Notes under the pieces: model-generated
What the model was told of the DNA's origin: nothing
What the model saw: only the letters and a program-made list of their open reading frames with translations
Databases searched by the model: none
NCBI GenBank assembly: GCA_028287545.1
Contig: JAQBPL010000210.1
Coordinates: forward strand, 1 to 7,739
Source: Vulcanimicrobiota bacterium
GTDB lineage: Bacteria; Eremiobacterota; Eremiobacteria; Baltobacterales; Baltobacteraceae
Reading direction: 5' to 3'
DNA: 7,739 nucleotides
Part shown: positions 1-7,739 of the stretch, in pieces
How positions within the stretch are numbered: the first letter of the stretch is position 1
Layout: each line of letters begins with the position of its first letter
Program-made: the position numbers and the translations under genes

Positions 1-1890
<1,890 letters not shown>

Positions 1891-1926
1891 CCCCCCCGCA
1901 CTGTCACCCTGACGAAAGAAAACCGT
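1891..1926. other. Short gap between convergent genes with a weak inverted repeat
   Basis: Only 36 bases separate the stop codons of acs and the nuclease gene. They begin with a run of C. At 1903-1913 is GTCA-CCC-TGAC, a 4-base stem with a 3-base loop. It has no T-tract on either strand in the right place, so I do not call an intrinsic terminator. Transcripts from both sides probably end by another route, for example Rho. The string TGTCACCCTGA resembles the core of dispersed intergenic repeats that I recall from many bacterial genomes. One copy here cannot establish that. Confidence 0.4.
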
Positions 1927-2961
1927 TTAGTCGCCGAGGCCGACGTTGGTGCGCGTTGGGATGACGACGCCGCTTTCGATGTCGTGCACCGAAGCGGGCG
2001 GATAGCCGACGCGCGCGCTGCCGCTGGCCTGCCACGCCTCGACGATGAGGTCGCGCATCTCCGCGGCGCCGGCGGCGAGGCGGTCGAGGACCAGCGTCGT
2101 CGCTTCAGGTGAATGTCCGTCGATCCCGCCCGCGGCTTCGAGGCGGTAGACGGCCGGAACGAAACTCTCGGTCGTGGCGAGGTACGTGCCGACCTGCGCG
2201 AGGATCGGATCCTTCGACGCCGACGCTGCGGGGACGCGTGCCGCGACGAGGTCCTCCGTCGCGACGGCCCGCACGAGCGCGGTCTCGAAGCGCGCGTGAA
2301 TCGTGGTGGAGTTCGAAAAATTCTGCGGGTTGGGATAGCTCGTGTGCGCGCCGTTCCAGCCGTTGAAGTGCACGCTCACGTGGAGCGGCTGCGACGCGTC
2401 GGCGACGAAATGACCCCAATACCCGATGTCGCGCAGGGTGAGCGCCTCGCGGACACTGCGATCGAAATGGAAGAACGCGCGCTCGTCGGCCGTCGGCGCC
2501 TTCGTCTCGCCGACGACGTCGACGCGCCAATACGCGAGGTCGCGCACGATGTGCTGCCAGCCGTCGGCGATCGAGTACGGCAAGTAGCCCTGCGCGTACT
2601 CGTCGGTCGGCGGCGACGCGGCAGCCAGTGCACGATCGTACATCCGCCGGTCTTCCGGCAGCGCGTTCAGGCGCGCCGTTCCGGCGACCGTCCCGTCGTC
2701 GCCGGCGTCGACGTAGTGCGCCGGGTTGTCATCGTCGTCGAGCGGCTTGCCCGCACCCTTGATGCGATCGGCCTCGGGACCGAGCAGCGCGATCTCGTCA
2801 TGGGCGGCCGCAGACCGAAGGAACGCCGGCACCGTGTCGGGCAGCGCGCGAACGGCCGCGCCGTTGACGATGCGGTGTCCCTGCGCGCCCCAGGCGAACG
2901 CCGGCAGCGGAGCGACGAGCGCGGCGGCGCAGAAGAAAGCGAGCATCGGACGAACGCGCAT
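1927..2961 (-). CDS. Secreted S1/P1-like zinc nuclease (PLC/P1 nuclease superfamily)
   Basis: Probably a trinuclear-zinc phosphodiesterase acting outside the cytoplasmic membrane on single-stranded nucleic acid or nucleotides. The 344-residue product has a signal peptide: a short basic start, a hydrophobic core and cleavage after AFA (residue 23). The mature protein then begins with Trp24, which suits this family because the amino-terminal Trp is itself a zinc ligand. Other visible ligands are H29 (WGAQGH), D65, H82 (HYVD), H184 and D188 (HFVAD), H194 (QPLH), H222 and E226. The last is Glu, as in Bacillus phospholipase C, where fungal P1 has Asp153. From memory, similar Acidobacteria proteins share this HAxFE form, so substrate identity is less sure than the fold. 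It lies 39 bases after the small cysteine-rich gene and is the last gene of the cluster. I see no strong ribosome binding site; ATG at 2961 is chosen because it gives a complete signal peptide. Confidence 0.83.
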   Translation of the reverse strand: MRVRPMLAFFCAAALVAPLPAFAWGAQGHRIVNGAAVRALPDTVPAFLRSAAAHDEIALLGPEADRIKGAGKPLDDDDNPAHYVDAGDDGTVAGTARLNALPEDRRMYDRALAAASPPTDEYAQGYLPYSIADGWQHIVRDLAYWRVDVVGETKAPTADERAFFHFDRSVREALTLRDIGYWGHFVADASQPLHVSVHFNGWNGAHTSYPNPQNFSNSTTIHARFETALVRAVATEDLVAARVPAASASKDPILAQVGTYLATTESFVPAVYRLEAAGGIDGHSPEATTLVLDRLAAGAAEMRDLIVEAWQASGSARVGYPPASVHDIESGVVIPTRTNVGLGD

Positions 2962-3000
2962 GAGCGCCCGTTCGCTTGCCTGCGGCGCCGTCCCCTGCGG

Positions 3001-3252
3001 CTATTTGGGTTCGCGCCCCGAGATGCTGATTTCGGTCGGGCGGCGCAGATTTTGAAACGCCCCGCACGCGCAGGAATGCCAATCTTCGACGATCGCCGTC
3101 CTGGGCCGATCGCCGGGATACAGATAACGCGCCACACGCCGCCCTACCACCGCGCGCCCGCAATGCCAGCAGGACGCGTCGTGAGCGCCAGCCGGAGAAG
3201 TGCGGAGCTCGACGCGGTCCATGTAGTGATTAACGTCCGCGCACGATGCCAA
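3001..3252 (-). CDS. Small four-cysteine (putative zinc-ribbon) protein, function unknown
   Basis: I do not recognise this protein. It has 83 residues from a TTG at 3252, or 73 from the ATG at 3222 (residue 11). The TTG follows the helicase stop by 15 bases with GGGG about 10 bases upstream. The ATG has only a distant GCGGA, so the start is open. The visible feature is a C28-WH-C31 pair and a C61-A-C63 pair about 30 residues apart, with tryptophan and histidine beside them (CWHCG; WHSCACG). This would suit one structural zinc site. There is no signal peptide or membrane segment, so it should be cytoplasmic. Composition is mixed (Tyr, Trp, Asp, Glu, Ile all present) and third positions are GC-rich, unlike the Arg/Ala/Ser-rich alternative frames here. 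It lies between the helicase and nuclease genes on the same strand and is probably cotranscribed. It could be a chance frame. Confidence 0.55.
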   Translation of the reverse strand: MASCADVNHYMDRVELRTSPAGAHDASCWHCGRAVVGRRVARYLYPGDRPRTAIVEDWHSCACGAFQNLRRPTEISISGREPK

Positions 3253-3267
3253 GACGAGCGTGCCCCG

Positions 3268-5226
3268 TCACACCTCGCGAAAGAGCTCGTCCAGCGCGCT
3301 CAGATCGCGAATGCGCGTCGCCGGCGGCAGCGCGTCGACGATCTTCGCTCCGTAGCCCATCGACGCGGCGCGTCCATCGAGCAACGCGACTACCCCTCGG
3401 TCGGTGGTCGAGCGGATGAGACGCCCGAAACCCTGCTTGAGGCGGACGATGGCGCTGGGGATCATGTAGTGCTCGAATCCCGAGCGGCCTTTGGCCTCGA
3501 GTGCCGCGAGCCGCGCAGCGACCAACGGCTCGCCCGGCGACGGAAACGGGAGCCGATCGATCACGACGCATGAGAGCGCGTCGCCGACGACGTCGATCCC
3601 CTCCCAAAACGTCCCGGTCGCGAACAGCACGGCGGCGCGAGTCGAGCGGAACCACTCCAGGAGTGCGGTCCGCGGCAGTTCTCCCTGGACCTTGACCGGA
3701 AACGCCAGCCGGTCGCGCAGCAGCGCGTGCACTTCGCGCAAGCGCGCGTACGAGGTGAACAGGACGAACGCGCGTCCGCCGGTGCGATCGAGGATCTCTT
3801 CGATCAGCGGAGCGGCGCGCCGAGCGAAGTCGGCGCTCTTCGGGTTGAGCGACGCCGGCGCGACGTAGAGCCGCGCCTGCTTCGCGTAGTCGAACGGCGA
3901 CGGCGCGACGAGTTCTTGGGCATCGTCGATCCCCAGCGACGCGCGCAGAAACGCGAAGACGCTCTCGCCGGGTGCCTGGCGAACGCCGCTGGTGGAGATC
4001 GTCGCGCTCGTCAGCACGACGCTGCGCGTGCGGGCGAAGAGCGATGCGCGCAGGAAGTCGGCGACCTGAAACGGCGCCGCGTTGATCTCGTAGCGCGCGT
4101 CGCCTTCGCCGCGTTCGACCCAGGCGACCGCGTCGATCTCGTCCGCCGCGACGGCACCGCTCTGGGCCTGCAGCGCCGCGCCTTCGATGCGGTCGACGGT
4201 CGCGACGTTGGCGGCGATCGCGCGCAGCGCCAGATCGCGCCGGCGCTCGGCTTCGGACTCGTTGTCGATCGGCCGGCGCAGCCCGTCCTTCCAGTGCGCG
4301 TGCACCCAGTTCTCGAGCCGGTAGAACGACTCGCGCAACGGCGCGAGCACGTCGTGGACGCCTTCGTTCGCGGCGATCGGATAGCGATCGCCCGGAACGC
4401 CGGCCAGCGTCTGCTGGAGGCGCCGCATCCCTTCGTCGAGCTCGGCGTCGTGCGCGCCCGGGATGGCATACGTCCGATGCAGCTTGCGCATCATCCGGTT
4501 GACCGTGAGCGGCGAGAGCGTCGCGGTCAGCGCGGCGGTGGCGTACTTTTCGGCCTGGTGCGCCTCGTCGAGCACGACGAAGTCGTAGGCGGGCAGGAGC
4601 GCGCCGCCGCTGACGAGGTCGAGGAAGAACAACGCGTGGTTGACGACGACGACGTCGGCGAACCGCGCCGCGTCGCGTTTGGCGAAGAAATGGCAGTCGG
4701 CGAAGCGGCTGCAGTATTCGCCGACGCAATCGTCGGCATCGGCGTCGAGCGTCTCCCAGTCCTCGCCGCGCGGCGTGAACTCGAGTTCCGCGCGATCGCC
4801 GGTCTGTGTCTTTTCGGCCCACGCCCACAAGCGTTCGAGCGCGAGCGACGGCGCGATCAAGCGCGCAGCGCTCTCCTTTTCGAATTTCGCCCGGCACAGG
4901 TAGTGATTGCGCCCTTTGAGGAGCACGACGCGCGCCTCGACGCCCAGCGCCTTGGTGACGAGCGGAATGTCCTTGCGAACGAGCTGCTCCTGCAGCGCGA
5001 TCGTGCCGGTCGAGATCACCACACGCGCGCCGGCGCGCAGGGCCGGCACGAGGTAGGCGAGCGATTTCCCGACGCCGGTCCCGGCCTCGACGATGGTGTG
5101 CACGTTCTCCAGAAAGCCGCGCTGGATCAGGTGCGCCATGCGAACCTGACCTTCGCGCGCTTCGAAGCCCGGCAGCGCCCGCGCGATCGGACCGCCGGGG
5201 GAGAACGCGTCGTCGACCAGTTTCAC
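3268..5226 (-). CDS. dinG: DinG/YoaA-type ATP-dependent DNA helicase with Fe-S cluster
   Basis: An XPD-like superfamily 2 helicase, expected to unwind DNA 5'-3' and to act in repair or on R-loops and forked structures. With the GTG at 5226 as start it has 652 residues. In order: Q-motif (REGQ, Q27), Walker A EAGTGVGKS (47-55), four cluster cysteines C111, C167, C172 and C178, DEAH (220-223), TSAT (406-409), ATGTFWEGID (536-545), and QGFGRLIR (598-605). The spacing of the last three cysteines (5 then 6) equals that of E. coli DinG (C194, C199, C205), so a [4Fe-4S] cluster is likely. There is no N-terminal exonuclease domain of the kind found in Firmicutes DinG; length suits the E. coli YoaA/DinG type. 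The frame stays open far upstream through the rhomboid gene, but that part is Arg-rich and has no homology I recognise. GTG is chosen because it forms a GTGA overlap with the rhomboid stop. Confidence 0.94.
   Translation of the reverse strand: MKLVDDAFSPGGPIARALPGFEAREGQVRMAHLIQRGFLENVHTIVEAGTGVGKSLAYLVPALRAGARVVISTGTIALQEQLVRKDIPLVTKALGVEARVVLLKGRNHYLCRAKFEKESAARLIAPSLALERLWAWAEKTQTGDRAELEFTPRGEDWETLDADADDCVGEYCSRFADCHFFAKRDAARFADVVVVNHALFFLDLVSGGALLPAYDFVVLDEAHQAEKYATAALTATLSPLTVNRMMRKLHRTYAIPGAHDAELDEGMRRLQQTLAGVPGDRYPIAANEGVHDVLAPLRESFYRLENWVHAHWKDGLRRPIDNESEAERRRDLALRAIAANVATVDRIEGAALQAQSGAVAADEIDAVAWVERGEGDARYEINAAPFQVADFLRASLFARTRSVVLTSATISTSGVRQAPGESVFAFLRASLGIDDAQELVAPSPFDYAKQARLYVAPASLNPKSADFARRAAPLIEEILDRTGGRAFVLFTSYARLREVHALLRDRLAFPVKVQGELPRTALLEWFRSTRAAVLFATGTFWEGIDVVGDALSCVVIDRLPFPSPGEPLVAARLAALEAKGRSGFEHYMIPSAIVRLKQGFGRLIRSTTDRGVVALLDGRAASMGYGAKIVDALPPATRIRDLSALDELFREV
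5223..5226 (-). promoter_or_regulatory. GTGA stop/start overlap (rhomboid to helicase)
   Basis: On the minus strand GTGA holds both the helicase GTG (5226-5224) and the rhomboid TGA (5225-5223). There is no good Shine-Dalgarno sequence just upstream, so helicase translation probably depends on ribosomes finishing the rhomboid gene. This overlap decides the helicase start. Overlaps of this kind are well known in operons; the coupling here is inferred. Confidence 0.8.
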
Positions 5227-5897
5227 TCGTGCGGCCGGTGTGCCGGCTGGCCTTCTTCGGGCGGCGGTTCGATCGTCTGCACGTCGGCGGCGTCTTCGGC
5301 GGGCGCGAACGCGTAGGCATACGCCGCTTCGCGTTGACGCGACGGCACCATGAACAACACGAGGCCCGCGACGAGCCCGGTGATGAGACCGCCGACGTGC
5401 GCCGCAGCCGAGATTCCGGGGAACGTGTAGGTGAACACGAGGTTGATCACGATGACCGGCAGCACCTGACCGATGAGCCCGCGGCCTCGCTTGCCCATGC
5501 GCAAGCCGACAGCGACGAGCGCGCCGAACAGGCCGAAAATCGCGCCGCTCGCACCCAACGTCGGCACGTTGAAGTTGAACTCCAGCACCGCGAGCCCCGA
5601 GCCGACGATGCACACCGCGTAAATCAACGCGAAGCGCGCGCGACCGTAGAGCTGCTCCACGATGTTCCCGACCTGGTAGAGCGCGAACATGTTGAGCGCG
5701 ATATGGGGAATGCCGCCGTGAAGAAACGCGCCGGTGAAGATGCGCCACCATTCGCCGTGCGCGACCATCGGGCCGTAGAGAATGCCGCTCGCTACGCCCC
5801 GGCCGTCGACGCCGCCCGTGGCGAGTTCCCACACGTACGCGATGACGTTGATCGCGACGAGGATGTTGGTGAGGCTGATGCGGCTGGTTGCGATCAC
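5223..5897 (-). CDS. Rhomboid-family intramembrane serine protease
   Basis: A polytopic membrane protein of 224 residues that should cleave transmembrane substrates within the inner membrane. The catalytic Ser117 lies in GASG (115-118) and the catalytic His167 in AAHVGG. The HGGIPHIALNM segment (H60, H65, N69) matches the usual H-x-N block before the third helix, and W51-R52 in the first loop is also typical. About six hydrophobic segments are seen: roughly 10-27, 60-76, 88-105, 113-132, 145-160 and 165-183. A short Pro/Glu-rich tail (about 188-224) is probably cytoplasmic. The start is GTG at 5897, which overlaps the regulator's TGA as GTGA; the stop overlaps the helicase start in the same way. 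The substrate is unknown. Neither neighbour is an obvious substrate; the regulator has no membrane segment. Confidence 0.92.
   Translation of the reverse strand: MIATSRISLTNILVAINVIAYVWELATGGVDGRGVASGILYGPMVAHGEWWRIFTGAFLHGGIPHIALNMFALYQVGNIVEQLYGRARFALIYAVCIVGSGLAVLEFNFNVPTLGASGAIFGLFGALVAVGLRMGKRGRGLIGQVLPVIVINLVFTYTFPGISAAAHVGGLITGLVAGLVLFMVPSRQREAAYAYAFAPAEDAADVQTIEPPPEEGQPAHRPHE
5894..5897 (-). promoter_or_regulatory. GTGA stop/start overlap (regulator to rhomboid)
   Basis: On the minus strand GTGA contains the rhomboid GTG (5897-5895) and the regulator TGA (5896-5894). It is the second identical junction in the cluster and supports the GTG start. Translational coupling is inferred from the overlap alone. 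Confidence 0.8.
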
Positions 5898-6583
5898 GCG
5901 TGAAGCGCCGGAGACTCCGTGGCGACGGCGATCGACCCGGCGAGTTCAAGCGAGATCGCGGCTCGGCCGGCGACGCCCTCGATCGTGATCGGCCCGCCGA
6001 CGGGCCCGCGCTCCACCACGTGCACGGTGGCGCCGGGACGCAGCCCCACCCGGTCGAGATAGCGCAGCGTTTCGGGCGCATCCTCGACGACCTCGAGAAC
6101 GCGCACGGTCGCGCCGGCGAGCGCATCCGCGAGCCGCAGCGAGAGGCGCGCTGGGACGTCGCTCAGATCGGCCGGCGGGATCGCGTGACCGTGCGGGCAG
6201 ACTCGCGGATCCCCCAGCACCGCGACCAGGCGTTCTTCCACCCGCTCCGAGATCGCGTGCTCGAGCCGGCACGCTTCCTCGTGAACTTCGTCCCACGGCA
6301 TGCCGAGAATTTGGTGCAGGAAGACCTCGGCCAGCCGGTTTCGCCGGATCACGCGCACCGCGACGCCGAGGCCTCGCTGGGTGAGCGACGCCTGACCGCG
6401 CGCCTCGTACGTGAGGTATCCCTCCGAGGCCAGCTTCTTCAGCATTCCGGAAACGGAGGCGGGCGCAACGCCGAGATCGGCCGCCAACCCGGACGTCGTG
6501 ACGCCTGGGCCTTCGCGTTCCAGGCGATACACGGCCTCGAGATACTCCTCGGTGGACTCCTCGAAATGCGTGTGGCCGGGCAT
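5894..6583 (-). CDS. DtxR/IdeR/MntR-family metal-dependent transcriptional repressor
   Basis: A cytoplasmic DNA-binding protein expected to bind Fe(II) or Mn(II) and repress metal-uptake or related genes. The 229 residues hold a winged helix-turn-helix (about 8-75), a helical dimerisation/metal domain (about 76-145; the segment EVHEEACRLEH aligns closely with mycobacterial IdeR), and a C-terminal SH3-like/FeoA-type domain (about 150-225). Metal-site residues are C105, E108 and H109, as in DtxR C102/E105/H106. H101 and E86 match ancillary-site H98 and E83. N82 stands where DtxR has His79, and E13 where it has Met10. E13 and E16 align with MntR D8 and E11. The site is therefore a mixture, and iron versus manganese is undecided. 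ATG at 6583 is 4 bases after the deaminase stop, with no clear ribosome binding site, so coupled translation is likely. No DtxR- or MntR-type operator was seen upstream of the cluster. Confidence 0.93.
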   Translation of the reverse strand: MPGHTHFEESTEEYLEAVYRLEREGPGVTTSGLAADLGVAPASVSGMLKKLASEGYLTYEARGQASLTQRGLGVAVRVIRRNRLAEVFLHQILGMPWDEVHEEACRLEHAISERVEERLVAVLGDPRVCPHGHAIPPADLSDVPARLSLRLADALAGATVRVLEVVEDAPETLRYLDRVGLRPGATVHVVERGPVGGPITIEGVAGRAAISLELAGSIAVATESPALHA

Positions 6584-6587
6584 GCCG

Positions 6588-7616
6588 CTACCGACTTCGA
6601 CTCAGCACGGTGGAGTTCCGGGACCGTTCGAACTTTTCGCGCAACGCCGCCTTCGTGGGCTCCGGCGCGAAGGACGCATCGATCGCGTTGCGGGCAAAAC
6701 GAACGACCGCGTCCTCGCCGAACGCGCCGGCGACCCAGCGGTATTCGTCGAGCAGGGTGGTCCCGAACATCGCCGGGTCGTCGGCGTCGATCGTGATGAC
6801 GCAGCCGGCGGCATCGAGGGCCCCGAGCGGATGCGCCGCGTGCGCCGGCGCCGCTCCGGTCAGTCGATTCGACGTCGGACAGACCTCGAGCGGGATGCGG
6901 CGCTCGGCGAGCAGGGCGACGACGGCCGGATCTTCGATCGCGCGGACGCCGTGCCCGATCCGCTCCGCCCGGAGCACCTCGACGGCGGCGCGCACGCTGG
7001 CCGGCCCCGCCGCTTCCCCGGCGTGGACGACCCCATGAAGCCCGCCCTCGCGGGCGATCGCGTAGGCTCGCTGATAGCGTTCGGGCGGGTAGTTGGCCTC
7101 GTCGCCGCCCAGACCGACCGCGATCACGCCCAGGTCGCGCAGCCCGACCGCCTCGCGCGCGGACGCCTCGGCCTTCTCGACGCCGAAGTTCCGGGTCAAG
7201 TCGGCGATGAGCGCGACCTCGATCCCCAGCGGCCGCCCGGATTCGTCGAGCGCCGCCCGAATCGCCTCGACCGTCGCGCGCACGTCGAGCGTCTTGTGAA
7301 AGAACGTCCAGACCGAGGGCGAGACGAAGATCTCCGCGTAGGCGACGCCCTGCGCCGCGGCGTCGACGACGTAGTCACGCGCGATGCGCGCGAAGTCATC
7401 GGGCTCGCGCAGCGTCTCGGCAACCTTCGCAAAGAGGAGCAGGAACTCGCCGAACGTCGTGAAGGCATACGTACGCGCCGGATCGGCTCGGTCGCCTAGG
7501 TCGACCCGATACTTCGCCGCGAGTGCGCGAAACGTCGCAGCGCGCACGGTTCCTTCGAGGTGGCAATGCAGCTGGACTTTGGGCAACGTCGAAAGGTCGA
7601 TCGCCATCGTTGACAT
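6588..7616 (-). CDS. add: Adenosine deaminase-family metal hydrolase
   Basis: A cytoplasmic zinc amidohydrolase of 342 residues that deaminates an adenine-containing compound, most simply adenosine/deoxyadenosine to inosine/deoxyinosine in purine salvage. Zinc and catalytic residues are all present: H17 and H19 (LHCHLEG), H198 and E201 (HAGE), H222 (GHG), D279 and D280 (DADDP). The last five are each offset by 16 from mouse ADA (H214, E217, H238, D295, D296). CPTSN is at 246-250 and GGDEANYPP at 170-178. The family also includes adenine deaminase and the aminodeoxyfutalosine deaminase of menaquinone synthesis; I cannot separate these by eye. It is the first gene of the minus-strand cluster. 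ATG at 7616 has GGCGG about 8 bases upstream, but ATG at 7607 (residue 4) is also possible and would free the start region from the -35 box of the divergent tRNA promoter. Confidence 0.9.
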   Translation of the reverse strand: MSTMAIDLSTLPKVQLHCHLEGTVRAATFRALAAKYRVDLGDRADPARTYAFTTFGEFLLLFAKVAETLREPDDFARIARDYVVDAAAQGVAYAEIFVSPSVWTFFHKTLDVRATVEAIRAALDESGRPLGIEVALIADLTRNFGVEKAEASAREAVGLRDLGVIAVGLGGDEANYPPERYQRAYAIAREGGLHGVVHAGEAAGPASVRAAVEVLRAERIGHGVRAIEDPAVVALLAERRIPLEVCPTSNRLTGAAPAHAAHPLGALDAAGCVITIDADDPAMFGTTLLDEYRWVAGAFGEDAVVRFARNAIDASFAPEPTKAALREKFERSRNSTVLSRSR

Positions 7617-7639
7617 TGCTTCGACCGCCGTCGTATACT
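7610..7639 (+). promoter_or_regulatory. Sigma-70-type promoter of the initiator tRNA
   Basis: TTGACA at 7610-7615 is a perfect -35 box. TATACT at 7634-7639 is a -10 box with one mismatch. The spacer is 18 bases. Transcription would start near 7646, giving a leader of about 7 bases before the tRNA at 7653, which is usual for a tRNA gene. The -35 box covers the ATG at 7616-7614 of the divergent deaminase gene (bases 7610-7615 read TGTCAA on the other strand). No equally good promoter reading leftward for the deaminase cluster was found. A TATACG at 7637-7632 on the minus strand lacks a convincing -35. Confidence 0.82.
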
Positions 7640-7652
7640 TACCGTCGCCCGT

Positions 7653-7729
<77 letters not shown>

Positions 7730-7739
7730 ACTACAGGTC

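Noticed and set aside
1891..1926. Intrinsic terminator between the convergent genes
   Set aside because: The only stem has 4 base pairs and no following T-run on either strand.
2667..3163. Two other minus-strand frames crossing the small-protein/nuclease junction
   Set aside because: They conflict with the signal peptide and start of the nuclease and have Arg/Ser-rich products without motifs.
2113..3573. 486-codon plus-strand open frame opposite the nuclease, small protein and helicase end
   Set aside because: It runs antisense across three minus-strand genes and their spacers, with Arg/Val-rich low-information sequence. High GC in third codon positions commonly opens such frames.
3727..5316. 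529-codon plus-strand open frame opposite the helicase
   Set aside because: Antisense to a helicase with all motifs intact; the product is rich in Arg, Asp and Val with no domain.
5227..6126. 300-codon N-terminal extension of the helicase frame
   Set aside because: The extension overlaps the rhomboid and regulator genes, is Arg-rich, and has no domain. The GTG at 5226 forms a standard GTGA overlap and gives the normal family length.
6411..7499. 362-codon plus-strand open frame opposite the deaminase and regulator
   Set aside because: Antisense to two well-supported genes; the composition is that of a mirror frame.
7617..7652. DtxR- or MntR-type operator controlling the cluster
   Set aside because: I saw no palindrome resembling the TTAGGTTAG-type IdeR/DtxR box or an MntR box here or in the gene junctions.

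Overview
The window is GC-rich bacterial DNA carrying mostly housekeeping and salvage genes. I see no transposon, prophage, CRISPR array or defence island. The lineage cannot be fixed from the sequence. The strong GC bias at third codon positions, the IdeR-like regulator and the secreted S1/P1-type nuclease would suit a soil-type high-GC phylum (Acidobacteriota, Actinomycetota, Eremiobacterota or similar). That is a guess. The promoter of the tRNA gene matches the bacterial sigma-70 consensus closely.

Layout. (1) Positions 1-1890, plus strand: acetyl-CoA synthetase (acs), missing only about its first 22 codons at the left edge. (2) Positions 1891-1926: a 36-base gap between convergent genes. 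(3) Positions 7616 down to 1927, minus strand: six genes packed closely enough to be one transcription unit. In transcription order they are a Zn-dependent adenosine deaminase-family enzyme, a DtxR/IdeR/MntR-type metalloregulator, a rhomboid intramembrane protease, a DinG-type iron-sulfur helicase, a small four-cysteine protein, and a secreted S1/P1-like zinc nuclease. The regulator/rhomboid and rhomboid/helicase junctions are both GTGA overlaps of 4 bases, and the deaminase/regulator gap is 4 bases. (4) Positions 7653-7729, plus strand: an initiator tRNA (fMet) with encoded CCA. It is driven by a TTGACA-N18-TATACT promoter whose -35 box lies across the annotated start codon of the divergent deaminase gene.

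How the genes may work together. Acs activates acetate and is independent of the rest. Two members of the minus-strand cluster could serve nucleic-acid salvage: the exported nuclease outside the cytoplasmic membrane and the purine (deoxy)nucleoside deaminase inside. Most products bind metal (zinc in the deaminase, nuclease and probably the small protein; Fe-S in the helicase), and a metal-sensing repressor sits among them. The link between metal status and the cluster is inference. No DtxR-type operator was found by eye.

Points most worth a second look are the mixed metal-site residues of the regulator, the unrecognised cysteine-rich small protein, the repeated GTGA coupling of unrelated functions, and the tRNA promoter overlapping the deaminase start. 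I did not find a clearly new multi-gene system.
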